From NCBI GenBank assembly GCA_025057935.1, contig JANWUW010000046.1, positions 1-64,000 on the forward strand: 64,000 nucleotides of DNA, given 5' to 3'. Shown piece by piece: positions 16,257 to 25,619 of the stretch. The translations under genes and the position numbers were made by a program. Below the pieces are notes generated by a model. The model was given only the letters and a program-made list of their open reading frames with translations. It did not search any database and was not told where the DNA came from. Position 1 is the stretch's first letter. Each line of letters opens with the position of its first letter. The stretch is from Thermoflexales bacterium (GTDB lineage: Bacteria; Chloroflexota; Anaerolineae; J036; Brachytrichaceae).

Positions 16257-16994
16257 TCAAGCCTCCACCAGCGCCGCCTTGCGCACGCTTAGCGCCTCCT
16301 CGCGCGCCAGCAGCGCGATGCGCGCGCGCACTAGGAACAGGTAAACCACCGTCAAGGCAACCATCGAGACGACCAGCACAAGCATGCGATCGCCAGACAC
16401 GCCGAAGCCACCTTGCTGGGCCGCATTCACGCTCGGACCAAACACGGCTGGGTGGATGCTTTGCAGCACGCGGCTGATCACGAAGTTCAGCGGGATAGTG
16501 AGCGAGCCGATGATCCCGTAAACAGAGGCAAAGCGCGCGCGCCGCTCTGGGTTCTCGATGCCGCTGCGCAGCATCAAGTAAGCGACGTACATCAGGAACT
16601 GCAAGGCGGTGAGCGTCAGCTTGAAGTCCCACGTCCACCACGTGTTCCACGTCGGGCGACCCCACAGCATTCCGCTGAGCAGCGTCGTGGTGATGAACAC
16701 CACACCCACCTCAGCGCTCGCGTATGCGCGGCGATCCCAGACCATGTCGCGCGTTTGCAAGTAACGAATGCCGAAGACCGCCGTCAACAACCAGGCACCG
16801 AATCCAACCCACGCTGACGAGATGTGGAAGTAGAAAATGCGCTGGGCTTCGCCACCTGAGCGCACATCACCAGAGGGCGCAACGAAGAACACCAACCCCA
16901 AAGCCAACACCACCAACGCCACTGCTAATACGCCTAAGGTGCGCGTTGTAACATCCAGCCTGTTTGGTCGTGCTAACGGAACTACACCTTGCAT
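16257..16994 (-). CDS. ccmC: Heme exporter/chaperone CcmC
   Basis: Membrane protein that loads heme onto CcmE in System I cytochrome c maturation, 245 residues with about six helices. The tryptophan-rich heme motif is GRPTWNTWWTWDFKLT, and the flanking conserved histidines lie in FYFHISSAW and SIHPAVF. It is followed by ccmD and then ccdA on the minus strand, so these form a cytochrome c maturation group. ccmA, ccmB, ccmE and ccmF are not in this window. Confidence 0.9.
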   Translation of the reverse strand: MQGVVPLARPNRLDVTTRTLGVLAVALVVLALGLVFFVAPSGDVRSGGEAQRIFYFHISSAWVGFGAWLLTAVFGIRYLQTRDMVWDRRAYASAEVGVVFITTTLLSGMLWGRPTWNTWWTWDFKLTLTALQFLMYVAYLMLRSGIENPERRARFASVYGIIGSLTIPLNFVISRVLQSIHPAVFGPSVNAAQQGGFGVSGDRMLVLVVSMVALTVVYLFLVRARIALLAREEALSVRKAALVEA

Positions 16995-17068
16995 GGCAAC
17001 CTCTCGTGCTCAGATTGGCAAGCGCAGCCCTCTCAGGCTGCGTCATGCTTACTTTTGCTTAGGATTAT

Positions 17069-18430
17069 ATGCTCTTTGCTATGCATCCAGGCGTATCTGA
17101 AGGCGAAGCTTATGCGCTCACATCGCCAGCAGCAATGCAGCGCAGCGTCTCTCTAATCCTGGCGCACCCAGCAGCATTCAGCATCCTCAGCGCGCTCACT
17201 TTTGGCACCGTTGCCTTTGTGCAGTGGATGGTCGCCAGCTTCGCTTTTCTGGCAGTGCTCCAGTACGCGCTTGCAAATCCGTTCAGTGTGTCGGCGCTGA
17301 TGAACGCGCTTCCCTTTCTCGCATTGGTCTGGCTAATCATGGTGACAGTTGTGAAGCCAATCGGTGAGGGAGCGATTGTTTCTGCAACCTTCCAAGCAGC
17401 GGAGGGCGAGGTTGCCGTACGGCGCGCGTGGAGCGCTGTGCTGGAAGTGCTCGAGGCGTTGATAGGTGTGCGCCTCGTCGTGCTCGCTTTCACGCTGCTG
17501 CCAGCGGCGCTGGTCATCTCCGCTGGTTTCCTCATCGCACTAGCTGGCAACCTCTTCGAGGTGCTGATGCCCTTTGTGCTGCTGATCGGAGCGATCACGG
17601 CGCTGGTGGGAAACGCGCTGGTTGGGCGCTTCCGCGCTTTCGCTGTGCCGCTGATCGTGCGTGATCGTCTTGCGTGGCGCGAGGCGATGCGGCGCAGCGC
17701 AGCACTCGTGCGCGAGGCGCGTCCACACCTGCGCCGCCATCTGCTGCTTTCCAACGCCATCTCAGCCGCTCTGCCGGCACTGGTCCTCGGGTTGGTGGTG
17801 CTTGCTTTTGCCCTTGCCCTCGTTGTTACGCCCGAAGCGCTGCCACAGATGATCATCCTCGCACTTGCAGCATTCGGCATCGCAGTGGCGATCGCTGCGC
17901 TTGCAGAAGCATGGACGCAAGTAGTCAGAACAGTGGTGTTCCTCTCAACCGTGCAAAGCGCTGACCAAGCTGCCGCGCAGCCGAACGTGACGCCTATGCC
18001 TGCGCCTGCGCCTTCGCTCTCCGTTGCCACAGCGCAACCTGCCTCGTCGCCGAGGTCAACGCTCCTCCCTCGCTGGGAAGCTCCGCTCGACCAACTGACG
18101 CCGGGACAGCGGCTGAGCTTCTACTACGAGAAAGTGCGGAGGCACGGCGAAACCGCCCATGACCTCAACGAGATGGCAGCAGCATTGATGGAGATCGGCG
18201 ACTGGTGGGGCGCGCAGTCATGGCTCAATCGCGCGCGAACGCTCGACCCCCGCAACGCTGATGTGGTGCTCAACTTGGCGACGCTCCATTACCGCCGCCG
18301 CGACTACGACGCCGCGCGCGATCTCCTGCGCGAATACCTCCGGTTAGAGACAAACCCAGAAAAGTTAGCCCGCGTTCAGCGGTCTGATATGCTGCGCGCG
18401 CTCTTAACCGATGAATCAGAAAACGCTTGA
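17069..18430 (+). CDS. Multi-pass membrane protein with C-terminal TPR domain
   Basis: Unassigned 453-residue protein. The first 290 residues contain about six hydrophobic segments (such as TVAFVQWMVASFAFLAVL, AFTLLPAALVISAGFLIALAG, ALVLGLVVLAFALALVV), resembling the glycerophosphodiesterase-type membrane domain found in many bacterial integral proteins. A Pro/Ala/Ser linker (about 300-330) leads to two or three TPR-like helical repeats (LNEMAAALMEIGDWWGAQSWLNRARTLDP; ADVVLNLATLHYRRRDYDAARDLLREYL). Probably a scaffold at the membrane. Its 3' end overlaps the next gene by 20 bases. Confidence 0.7.
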   Translation: MLFAMHPGVSEGEAYALTSPAAMQRSVSLILAHPAAFSILSALTFGTVAFVQWMVASFAFLAVLQYALANPFSVSALMNALPFLALVWLIMVTVVKPIGEGAIVSATFQAAEGEVAVRRAWSAVLEVLEALIGVRLVVLAFTLLPAALVISAGFLIALAGNLFEVLMPFVLLIGAITALVGNALVGRFRAFAVPLIVRDRLAWREAMRRSAALVREARPHLRRHLLLSNAISAALPALVLGLVVLAFALALVVTPEALPQMIILALAAFGIAVAIAALAEAWTQVVRTVVFLSTVQSADQAAAQPNVTPMPAPAPSLSVATAQPASSPRSTLLPRWEAPLDQLTPGQRLSFYYEKVRRHGETAHDLNEMAAALMEIGDWWGAQSWLNRARTLDPRNADVVLNLATLHYRRRDYDAARDLLREYLRLETNPEKLARVQRSDMLRALLTDESENA

Positions 18431-19271
18431 CGGGGCAATCGTCGTCGTCACAGGGGCGACTTCCGGCATCGGTCGCGCGACAGCAGAGGCGCTCGCAGGC
18501 AAAGGCGCGCACGTGGTGATCGTCAGCCGCGACGCTTCACGTTGCGCCGAGCTCGCTGAGCATATCGCCCGCACTGGCGGTGTTGCGACGTTCTTCGCAG
18601 CCGACCTCTCCAATCAGCGCGAGGTGCGCGCGGCTGCCGAATTCATCTGTGCTCGCTTCCCGCGCGTGGATGTGCTGGTGAACAACGCAGGGGCTATCTT
18701 CGAGAAGCGGCTCGTGAGCGCGGATGGGTTTGAGATGACCTGGGCATTGAACCACCTCAGCTACTTCCTGCTCACCCACTTGCTGCTCGACGCCTTGAAG
18801 GCTGCGCCTGCCGCGCGCATCATCAACGTGTCTTCAGACGCGCACTTCGCAGTGCGGCACATTCCATTCGACGATCTGAACTTCGAGCGCCGACCGTATC
18901 GCGCCTTTGGCGCGTATAGCCTCTCCAAACTGGCAAACGTGATGTTCACCTACGCGCTTGTGCGACGGCTCGAGGGCACGCGCGTGACCGCCAACGCGCT
19001 TCACCCCGGCGCTGTCGCCACGAATTTTGGGCGCAACCTAGGCGGCTTGCTCGGGTGGGCGTTCCGCACCCTTGTAGCGCGCTTCGCGCTCACGCCGCAG
19101 CAAGGTGCGCAGACCAGCATCTACCTTGCCACCACACCCGAGGTTGCACGTCAGAGCGGTTTGTACTTCGATCGCTGCCGACCCAAGCGCTCATCCCCGC
19201 TCTCCTACGACCGCGACGCCCAGGAGCGCCTGTGGGCGATCAGCGCGGCACAGACGGGGCTTGCCATCTGA
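18411..19271 (+). CDS. Short-chain dehydrogenase (retinol-dehydrogenase-like SDR)
   Basis: Classical SDR of 286 residues. VVTGATSGIGRATAEALA binds the cofactor, DVLVNNAGAIFEKR follows, IINVSSDAH gives the catalytic Ser, and YSLSKLANVMF the Tyr-Lys pair. HPGAVATNFGR matches the retinol dehydrogenase/protochlorophyllide reductase-like subgroup. The ATG lies inside the end of the TPR membrane protein gene, so translation is probably coupled. Substrate unknown. Confidence 0.85.
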   Translation: MNQKTLDGAIVVVTGATSGIGRATAEALAGKGAHVVIVSRDASRCAELAEHIARTGGVATFFAADLSNQREVRAAAEFICARFPRVDVLVNNAGAIFEKRLVSADGFEMTWALNHLSYFLLTHLLLDALKAAPAARIINVSSDAHFAVRHIPFDDLNFERRPYRAFGAYSLSKLANVMFTYALVRRLEGTRVTANALHPGAVATNFGRNLGGLLGWAFRTLVARFALTPQQGAQTSIYLATTPEVARQSGLYFDRCRPKRSSPLSYDRDAQERLWAISAAQTGLAI

Positions 19272-19429
19272 AGCGCACAAGCCTTGCGCCGAAAAAATTG
19301 CCGATGCTAGCTTGTCGCTCTGCTTCGCTCCACTGCAAATCAGGTTTTCCGCGTCGCCATCAACGTTCGGCTGCCCCTCTCGACAGTGGCGCAAGATCGA
19401 GAAAGCGCGTATAACACCGCCTTGAGAGC

Positions 19430-20287
19430 ATGATCACCGTAGCATTCCAAGGCGAGCCTGGCGCATATAGCGAGCAAGCTGCTTTCGACTTCTTCGGTGC
19501 TAACATTGTCCCGCTGCCACATCCGACATTCGACGCCGTGTTTGAAGCCGTGGAAAGCGGCGCTTGCTCTTTTGGCATTGTGCCGATGGAGAACTCGCTG
19601 GGCGGCAGCGTGCACCGCAACTACGACCTGCTGATGCGCTACACCCTGCACATCGTGGGCGAGGTGATCGTGCGCATTCGCTGGTATCTTTACGCGCTGC
19701 CCGGCGTGAGCCTGGGGGAGATTCGGCGCGTGATCTCACACTGGCAAGCGCTGGCGCAATGCGAGCGCACGCTTAGCACCCTACTCCCTCAAGCCGAGCG
19801 CGAGCAGGTCTACGACACAGCTGGGAGCGTCAAACTACTTGCCGAGGAGGGGCGTCGCGACACAGCGGCGATTGCGGGGCGTCGAGCACACGAGCTTTAC
19901 GGCGTGCCCATCATGCGCGAGGGCTTGGAGGACGACCCGAGCAATTACACGCGCTTCATCATCCTCGCGCGCGATCCGCACGTTTTCAGCGAGCCGCTGG
20001 GCACACCGCGCAACGACGCGGACTACAAAACTTCCATTGTCTTCGCCATGCGCAACCGACCCGGCGCGCTGTTCCGCGCGCTAGCAGCATTTGCGCTGCG
20101 CGACATTGACCTAACCAAGATCGAGTCGCGCCCGTTGCAGGGATCGCCGTGGGAATACCTGTTCTACATGGACTTTGTTGGGCACGCCCAATCGCCCCAT
20201 TGTGAGCGGGCGCTTGCTCATTTAGGCGAGATGGCAACATTGCTGCGTGTGCTCGGGAGCTACCGCCGGGCTAAAATGCCTGAGTAA
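19430..20287 (+). CDS. pheA: Prephenate dehydratase
   Basis: Converts prephenate to phenylpyruvate in phenylalanine synthesis. The 285-residue protein has the dehydratase domain (FQGEPGAYSEQAA, FGIVPMENSLGGSV, SHWQALAQC, DDPSNYTRF with the catalytic Thr-Arg-Phe) and a C-terminal ACT domain (NRPGALFRALAAFALRDIDLTKIESRP) that binds phenylalanine for feedback control. There is no chorismate mutase domain. The 158 bases upstream include a TATAAC box at about 19412, a plausible -10. Confidence 0.94.
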   Translation: MITVAFQGEPGAYSEQAAFDFFGANIVPLPHPTFDAVFEAVESGACSFGIVPMENSLGGSVHRNYDLLMRYTLHIVGEVIVRIRWYLYALPGVSLGEIRRVISHWQALAQCERTLSTLLPQAEREQVYDTAGSVKLLAEEGRRDTAAIAGRRAHELYGVPIMREGLEDDPSNYTRFIILARDPHVFSEPLGTPRNDADYKTSIVFAMRNRPGALFRALAAFALRDIDLTKIESRPLQGSPWEYLFYMDFVGHAQSPHCERALAHLGEMATLLRVLGSYRRAKMPE

Positions 20288-20305
20288 GCTCGGAGATGCA
20301 TACCG

Positions 20306-20626
20306 ATGAAGATGATCATGGCTGTCGTGCAAGCTGACGACGCCAACAAAGCCATGCAAGCGCTCACTGAGGCTGGCTACCGCGTCACGCGCATCGCCAC
20401 TCAGGGCGGCTGGCTGCGGCGCGAGAACGTCACTTTCCTGCTCGGTGTGCCCGACGAGAAAGTGGACGACGTGCTGAGCATCCTGCAGCACACGGCGCGC
20501 CGGCGCACATCTTACGTGAGCGTGCCGCGCGAAATGCCCGGGGCGATCAGCGCCCAAGTCATCGACGTCGAGGTGGGCGGAGCGACGGTGTTCGTGCTGA
20601 ATGTGGAGCGCTTCGAGACGCTCTAG
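20306..20626 (+). CDS. darA: PII-like cyclic-di-AMP receptor (DarA/PstA)
   Basis: Trimeric PII-like protein of 106 residues that binds c-di-AMP. Characteristic blocks are MKMIMAVVQADDANKAM, the TQGGWLRRENVTFLLGV loop (family consensus TGGFLxxGNTTLLIGV) and DEKVDDVLSIL. Starts 18 bases after pheA and may share its transcript. c-di-AMP usually controls potassium, magnesium and osmolyte balance; mgtE is the next plus-strand gene. Converges on the DUF1992 gene with a 4-base overlap. Confidence 0.9.
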   Translation: MKMIMAVVQADDANKAMQALTEAGYRVTRIATQGGWLRRENVTFLLGVPDEKVDDVLSILQHTARRRTSYVSVPREMPGAISAQVIDVEVGGATVFVLNVERFETL

Positions 20627-21081
20627 GGCGCAGGCCCATTCTCAAGCCGCGCGTACTCTTCTGCGAGCCGCAGCGGTAGGCGCTGCACCAGCGCTGAAGG
20701 CGCGCGCAGGTTATACTCAAAAATGGCTCGGTTGATCTGCGCGACGGTGTCTTCAAACTGCTTGCGTGCCTGTTGCCAAATTTCCTCCGCGCGATGGCGC
20801 TCCTGCGGGCTTCGCGCATTGGTCATTGCCTGACGGTAGCGCTGGTAAGCATGCGCGAGCGCAGTACGCGCTGTGCTGATCTGTTCGCGGATGGACTTAT
20901 CGGTCTCGATCCACTCTGGGAGCATTTCGTTCTGCTTTAGCACGCGCACCGCAAGGCGATCTTCCTCAGGAACGAGGTCATCATCTTCGAGGTTGAGCCG
21001 TCCGCGGCGCGGCAAATTGTCAAACACACCATGCTCGCGCGCCTCAGCTAACAAGCGCTCTGCTACGCGACTGAAGTCCAT
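20623..21081 (-). CDS. DUF1992 (DnaJ homologue subfamily C member 28-like) protein
   Basis: The 152-residue protein carries the DUF1992 signature: VAERLLAEAREHGVFDNLPRRGRLNLEDDDLVPEEDRLAVRVLKQN, followed by a long helical C-terminal half with LRAPSALVQRLPLRL. The family is conserved from bacteria to animals but its bacterial function is unknown. The ATG at 21081 begins the conserved part; a frame extending to 21387 runs across the mgtE leader and is not coding. Confidence 0.85.
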   Translation of the reverse strand: MDFSRVAERLLAEAREHGVFDNLPRRGRLNLEDDDLVPEEDRLAVRVLKQNEMLPEWIETDKSIREQISTARTALAHAYQRYRQAMTNARSPQERHRAEEIWQQARKQFEDTVAQINRAIFEYNLRAPSALVQRLPLRLAEEYARLENGPAP

Positions 21082-21210
21082 GGAGCGATTGTATAAGTGC
21101 AATTCGGTAGAATGGGAGGGCTTTGCGTGCAATAAAGCGCAAGGCGCATCGCTGCGCTCCGAGCCGTGCCGCAGTGTGCAGCGGTGGTTCAACAAGAGAA
21201 AAAAGGAGGT

Positions 21211-21330
21211 GTGAAGGCGCAATTGGACGATCTCAGTAATCATGTGTCTGCGTCCTGCTCGGCAAGGCTGCATGAGCATGCAGCACTCGCCCTCGTTGCG
21301 CCGCACCTCTTTGTCAGTCAAAAGACTTAG
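21211..21330 (+). CDS. Possible leader peptide upstream of mgtE
   Basis: A 39-codon frame beginning GTG follows almost immediately after a near-perfect ribosome site (AAAAAAGGAGGT). It ends at TAG 21328-21330, exactly one base before a GC-rich hairpin. The peptide shows no known family. A perfect 8-base inverted repeat with a 2-base loop lies inside it at 21267-21284. The SD-to-GTG spacing is very short, so a downstream TTG (21223) could be used instead. It may be a regulatory leader, or the SD-like stretch may be part of an RNA structure. Confidence 0.3.
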   Translation: MKAQLDDLSNHVSASCSARLHEHAALALVAPHLFVSQKT

Positions 21331-21385
21331 CCCGCGGCGCTTCGGCGGGGGAGTGTGCTGTTCTCCCTCGTGAGCCTTCCCCCGC
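21331..21385 (+). promoter_or_regulatory. Competing hairpins in the mgtE leader
   Basis: Segment 21345-21352 (GCGGGGGA) can pair upstream with CCCGC at 21331-21335 or, over 8 bases, with TCCCCCGC at 21378-21385. The two structures exclude each other, as in attenuators and riboswitches. The whole 455-base gap 21082-21536 holds this, the candidate leader peptide and the mgtE ribosome site. I could not match it to the M-box (ykoK) magnesium riboswitch or the ydaO c-di-AMP riboswitch. Confidence 0.4.
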
Positions 21386-21536
21386 ATTTCGCAGCAAAGT
21401 CTAGCAGCCTTGTTTGCTGAGCGACTGGGCGCTCGTTTTCACCGCATCCCAGTTCGCCTACGTCCTCAACCCTCGTGTGTCAGCGCTTCGCATGTGCTGT
21501 CGTTACCGTGCCTAAAACAACTAGGAGGTGAGCAAG

Positions 21537-22897
21537 ATGCTGCTGTGTCAAACCTTGAACGAACTGCTCAATGAGCAGCGCCTTGAGGTTGAGGCTGCGA
21601 AGACGGCGCTCAGCGCCGCGACTCCTGAAGAAATCGTGGGCTGCATGCGTGACCTGGATCCACGAACGCGCGTCCTGCTCTTCCGCTTGCTTTCAAAACA
21701 GCAGGCTCTTCAGGTGTTCGAACAGCTTGATCGTAGTGAACAAAGCCAACTTGTGCGTGCGATGGAAGACCCAGACCTCGTGCGCCTAGTTGAGGCAATT
21801 GACGCAGAAGAGCGCGTGCAGCTTCTCGAAGAACTGCCCGCCAAGGTGGTCAAGCGCGTGTTGCAGGAGATCGGCCCCGAAGCACGAGCCTCTGTGCAGC
21901 TTCTGCTGGGGTACCCCGAAAACAGCGCTGGGCGAGCGATGAACCCAGATTACCTTGCGCTGCCCGAGACGATGAACGCTGCTGCCGCGCTCGAGCGCGT
22001 GCGCCAAGCAGCGCTCTCACCAGAACATCTAGAAGTGGTGTTTGTGCTCGGCGAAGGGCGCACCTACCGGGGCTACGTTAAGCTAGCACATCTCCTAAAA
22101 GCTGCGCCTGAGACCCCAATCGGCACGTTGATCGAGAGCGACTCAATCGCTGTTTCGGCAACTGACTCCCAGGAGAAAGTCGCAGCGCTTTTCAATATCC
22201 TCTGATCGCTGTCCTCGACAGCGAGGGGCGGCTTGTCGGAGCAATCGACGCGCAGCGCGGCTTGCAGCTTGTAGAGGAATTGGAAGCGAAGCGCCTGACC
22301 ATTTTCGGCGGCACGCTCGCAATGAGCGGTCCAGATATTGATGTGGTCTCCACTCCGCTGCGCCGCATCTTCACAGCGCGCGTCTTTTGGCTGATTGTGC
22401 TGACGCTGTTTGGCGTCGCAACCTCCACCTTCGTCGCTCAGCAGGAGGAAATCCTCGCCGAAGCGATTGTGCTAGCAGCATTTATCGCGCCGATCATTGA
22501 CATGGGTGGCAACACAGGCAGCCAAGCCTCAACGCTAGTGATTCGCGCGATGGCGCTTGGGCGAGTTCAACTGCGACTGCGTGACTTCCTCTTCATCCTC
22601 AAGCGCGATTTCCCCGTTGCGGTCGCAATGGGATTGATCATTGGCGTTCTGGAAGCCGTCCTCGCCTTCCTCTCCAAGGGCGTCGGTGCCGACATCTTGC
22701 TGGTCGTTGGACTAGCCATGCTTGCCGTGACGATCACTGGAAGTCTGATTGGCGTGGGGCTTCCTTTCATAGCGCGTCGACTTGGCCTTGACCCCGCAAC
22801 GCTCTCTGGTCCAACCATTACCTCCATCATGGACTTGCTCGGCATAATGATCTACTTCGGACTTGCCTACGTATTCCTCGGTCACCTGCTAGAGTAG
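21537..22897 (+). pseudogene. mgtE: Magnesium transporter MgtE, interrupted by a frameshift
   Basis: Mg2+ channel with cytosolic N and CBS domains and five membrane helices. The first frame (21537-22205) gives the N-domain (ELPAKVVKRVLQEIGPEARASVQLLLGYPENSAGRAMNPDYLALP) and the first CBS repeat, ending QEKVAALFNIL-stop. From about 22196 the next frame continues LIAVLDSEGRLVGAIDAQRG and the full membrane domain (IAPIIDMGGNTGSQASTL, MDLLGIMIYFGLAYVFLG). One base appears missing near 22193-22197: adding it restores ALFNKYPLIAVLD-like sequence. A sequencing error or recent mutation are both possible. ATG 21537 has AGGAGG 8 bases upstream. Confidence 0.85.
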
Positions 22898-23053
22898 AGC
22901 AAACGAGACAAGAAACGGCGCCCTGAATGTGCCCCGCGCTAACGCCGGTCTGACGGCACATGTGTTAGACTTTGTGACAAACCGAGCAATCCGGAGGGCA
23001 TGGTGTGCCGAAAGGCGCGCTATGCCCTCTTCGCTTTTGCAAGGAGGATCGCC

Positions 23054-24049
23054 ATGACGCCATCACAGGACGCGCTGGAGTTTCGCAAAGCGCGCGCGAA
23101 AAGTCGGCTGCGCTGCATGTGGGCGAGGCTGGTGCGCCGCAACACTGCACTGCTCTCTTGGGATGAAGCGCGCGCTAAGCTCCATGTGCGCAGCTTCATC
23201 CACCGCGGCGTTCAAGCCGTGCCCCTACAGCACATCGTCGGCAGTGTGGGGCGCTACCGTGACTTCGACAACGCCTTCCTGCCGCTGCACGACCACACCT
23301 TCGAGCGTTGGCGCCGCATCAACCAAGCCTTTGACCATGACGTGAACTTGCCGCCCGTCCAGCTTTACAAAGTGGGCGATGTGTACTTCGTACTGGACGG
23401 CAACCATCGCATTTCCGTCGCACGTGAGCACGGCGCGGCTTTCATTGACGCTGAAGTGCTGGAAGCTGTGATGCGCGTGCCCGTAACCCTTAACGACGCA
23501 AATCCTGAGGCGCTCGCGCTGCTGGGCGAATACGACGAGTTTCTCAGGCGCACCCGTCTAGATGTGCTTCGCCCTGAGCAGGACATCCGCTTCAGCACAT
23601 GTGGTGGATATGCGCGTGTGCTCGAGCACATCGCAGCGCATCGCTACTTCATGGGCATTGAACAAAAGCGCGCCGTCAGCGAGGAAGAAGCAGTTACAGA
23701 TTGGTACGACAACGTCTATCTCCCAGTGGTTGAGGCCATTCGCAAGGAGAAGCTGCTCGCGGACTTCCCGGGGCGCACTGAAGCTGACCTCTACCTCTGG
23801 GTGGTCGAGCATTTGCACTATTTGAGGGAGGCGTATGGGCGGGATCTGCCGCCTGAGGTGGCTGCGCACAGCTTCGCATCTCAGTTCGGCAAGCGCCCAT
23901 GGTCCGCGTGGATGCACAACGCAGCAGACCAGCTGCTCCGATGGCTGCGCCATCTGCTTCATCGCGCTGGCGCAACCGATCGTCAAGCCGCAGCTGCAGC
24001 GTCTCCTGCTGATTCGCCTGCAGGATGGGCAATGGCAGCAAGCAGGTGA
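23054..24049 (+). CDS. ParB-like/DUF4032 family protein
   Basis: The 331-residue protein has an N-terminal ParB/sulfiredoxin-like segment (VQLYKVGDVYFVLDGNHRISVAREHG, about 115-145), whose GNHRI turn is typical, and a C-terminal part resembling DUF4032 (TDWYDNVYLPVVEAIRKEKLL...TEADLYLWVVEHLHYLREAYG). Function unknown; it is not the partitioning ParB, which has a helix-turn-helix. The ATG has a perfect AAGGAGG site. The last 67 bases overlap the convergent phosphatase gene. Confidence 0.75.
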   Translation: MTPSQDALEFRKARAKSRLRCMWARLVRRNTALLSWDEARAKLHVRSFIHRGVQAVPLQHIVGSVGRYRDFDNAFLPLHDHTFERWRRINQAFDHDVNLPPVQLYKVGDVYFVLDGNHRISVAREHGAAFIDAEVLEAVMRVPVTLNDANPEALALLGEYDEFLRRTRLDVLRPEQDIRFSTCGGYARVLEHIAAHRYFMGIEQKRAVSEEEAVTDWYDNVYLPVVEAIRKEKLLADFPGRTEADLYLWVVEHLHYLREAYGRDLPPEVAAHSFASQFGKRPWSAWMHNAADQLLRWLRHLLHRAGATDRQAAAAASPADSPAGWAMAASR

Positions 24050-24624
24050 TGCTGCTCATTAAGTGTGTGCACGCGCCAGCGCCCATGCTCGAAGCGCACC
24101 TCGCTGATCGAAGCATTGCCGAAAGTGAACGGCTGCCTGCGGCGTGGCGGCAAGCCAACCATCACGCCGATCATTGCGCTCAGCGTGCCGCCGTGCGAAA
24201 CAATCGCCACTTGCGCCCCGTCGGGGTGACGCACCAACAGATCATCGAGAAATGCTGAGACGCGCTGCGCGACCTCAAGCGCGGTCTCGCCATTGGGCGG
24301 CGCGTCGAGCTGCTCGGCATCAGGCCAACGCGTGCGTATTTCCTCACTGGTGAGATCGGTCCAGTCGCCCATGTTGTATTCACGCAGGCGCTCATCGGCG
24401 TGCGGCTCCAACAAGCAAGCACGCGCGATGATGCTCGCCGTCTCCCATGCGCGCGCCAGCGGACTGGCATACACCGCATCCAGTGGCAGCGTCGCCAACC
24501 GCGCAGCGAGAAGATGAGCTTGTTGTCGCCCCACTGTATCGAGTGGGATGTCGCGCCAACCCTGGACGCGTCCTTCTGCGTTGTAATGCGTGCGACCGTG
24601 CCGTATTAGGTAGAGGATGAGCAT
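23983..24624 (-). CDS. Histidine phosphatase family protein
   Basis: Phosphoglycerate-mutase-like phosphatase of about 213 residues. The catalytic signature is [25 protein letters not shown], with the phosphohistidine in RHG. YASPLARAWETA, the acid region around YNMGDWTDLTSEE, and VAIVSHGGTL (second His) follow. The motif set resembles alpha-ribazole phosphatase (CobC) and broad-specificity phosphatases; substrate is open. Its start overlaps meaB by 19 bases. The neighbouring B12-dependent genes make a cobalamin role conceivable. Confidence 0.85.
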   Translation of the reverse strand: MLILYLIRHGRTHYNAEGRVQGWRDIPLDTVGRQQAHLLAARLATLPLDAVYASPLARAWETASIIARACLLEPHADERLREYNMGDWTDLTSEEIRTRWPDAEQLDAPPNGETALEVAQRVSAFLDDLLVRHPDGAQVAIVSHGGTLSAMIGVMVGLPPRRRQPFTFGNASISEVRFEHGRWRVHTLNEQHHLLAAIAHPAGESAGDAAAAA

Positions 24625-25619
24625 AGCTTGGGCAGAATGGCTTGAAGGAGTGCGCGCGCCGCTTCTTCGGGATGCGCGCGGTGCTGGGCGCACTGGGCTG
24701 CCCAGCGCTCGAGCGCACCATGCTCTATATGTGCCAACGCAGCGCGCATGAGCTGCGCATACAAACGCGCGCGAATTTCCGCTTCGGCTTGGCGCAGCCG
24801 CCGATGCTTGCCCTCCTCACTGGTCTCCAACCAGGCGCGATGTTGCTGAAGTGCGTCAATGAGCGCGGCAACGCCCTGATCGTGTGCAGCGCTCGTTAGC
24901 AGCACCGGCACGCGCCAACCTGCTCTCCCCGAAGGCGCGCCAGCCTGCGGGGACGACGCAAGCGATGGACCGTGATGTCCTTGCGTCTCGAATCCTAACG
25001 CCAGCGCCGCGGCAAGGTTCTGCGCCGTGCGCTGAGCGTCGGGCAGGTCAGCTTTGTTGACCACGAGGATGTCGGCGATCTCGATCAGCCCTGCCTTGAT
25101 GGCTTGGATGTCGTCGCCTAGCCCAGGCGCCTCCACCACTACCACAGTCTCCGCAAGGCGGGCGATGGCTACATCATCCTGACCCGCACCAACAGTCTCA
25201 ACAAAGATCACATCGAACCCTGCTGCGTCAAGCGCCGTCACCATATCCGCGGTTGCTGCGGCTATGCCTCCTGGCGCGCTTCGACTGGCTAAGCTGCGGA
25301 TGAACACGCCGGGATCGCCAGAGATGCCGCGCATGCGGATGCGGTCGCCGAGAATGGCGCCGCGGGTGAACGGACTGCTCGGGTCAACGGAGAGCACTGC
25401 GACCGTGCGTGATTGTTCGCGCAAGGCGCGCGTTAGCGCCGCAACTAAGGTGCTCTTGCCCCCGCCTGGCACGCCAGTGATGCCGACGATGTGCGCGCGG
25501 TGCGCTGTTTGCCGATAAAGCGTTTGCACCTGCGCCAATGCTTCGGGCGCGCCATTCTCGATAGCAGTGAGCAGGCGCGCCAACGCACGCGGCGCGCGCC
25601 AGGATAGCTGCTCACTCAT
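24606..25619 (-). CDS. meaB: Methylmalonyl-CoA mutase-associated GTPase MeaB/ArgK
   Basis: G-protein chaperone of 337 residues that protects and reloads adenosylcobalamin mutases. P-loop [29 protein letters not shown], switch-region [12 protein letters not shown], and NKAD (base recognition) are all present. Overlaps the B12-binding subunit gene by 4 bases (ATGA), showing coupling with its client. The large mutase subunit is not in the window. Confidence 0.92.
   Translation of the reverse strand: MSEQLSWRAPRALARLLTAIENGAPEALAQVQTLYRQTAHRAHIVGITGVPGGGKSTLVAALTRALREQSRTVAVLSVDPSSPFTRGAILGDRIRMRGISGDPGVFIRSLASRSAPGGIAAATADMVTALDAAGFDVIFVETVGAGQDDVAIARLAETVVVVEAPGLGDDIQAIKAGLIEIADILVVNKADLPDAQRTAQNLAAALALGFETQGHHGPSLASSPQAGAPSGRAGWRVPVLLTSAAHDQGVAALIDALQQHRAWLETSEEGKHRRLRQAEAEIRARLYAQLMRAALAHIEHGALERWAAQCAQHRAHPEEAARALLQAILPKLCSSST

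Noticed and set aside
21082-21387. 102-residue N-terminal extension of the DUF1992 protein
   Set aside because: It is antisense to the mgtE leader, low in plausibility, and the family begins at 21081.
21082-21536. M-box (ykoK) Mg2+ riboswitch before mgtE
   Set aside because: I looked for the conserved M-box blocks and did not see them; the leader is structured but unassigned.
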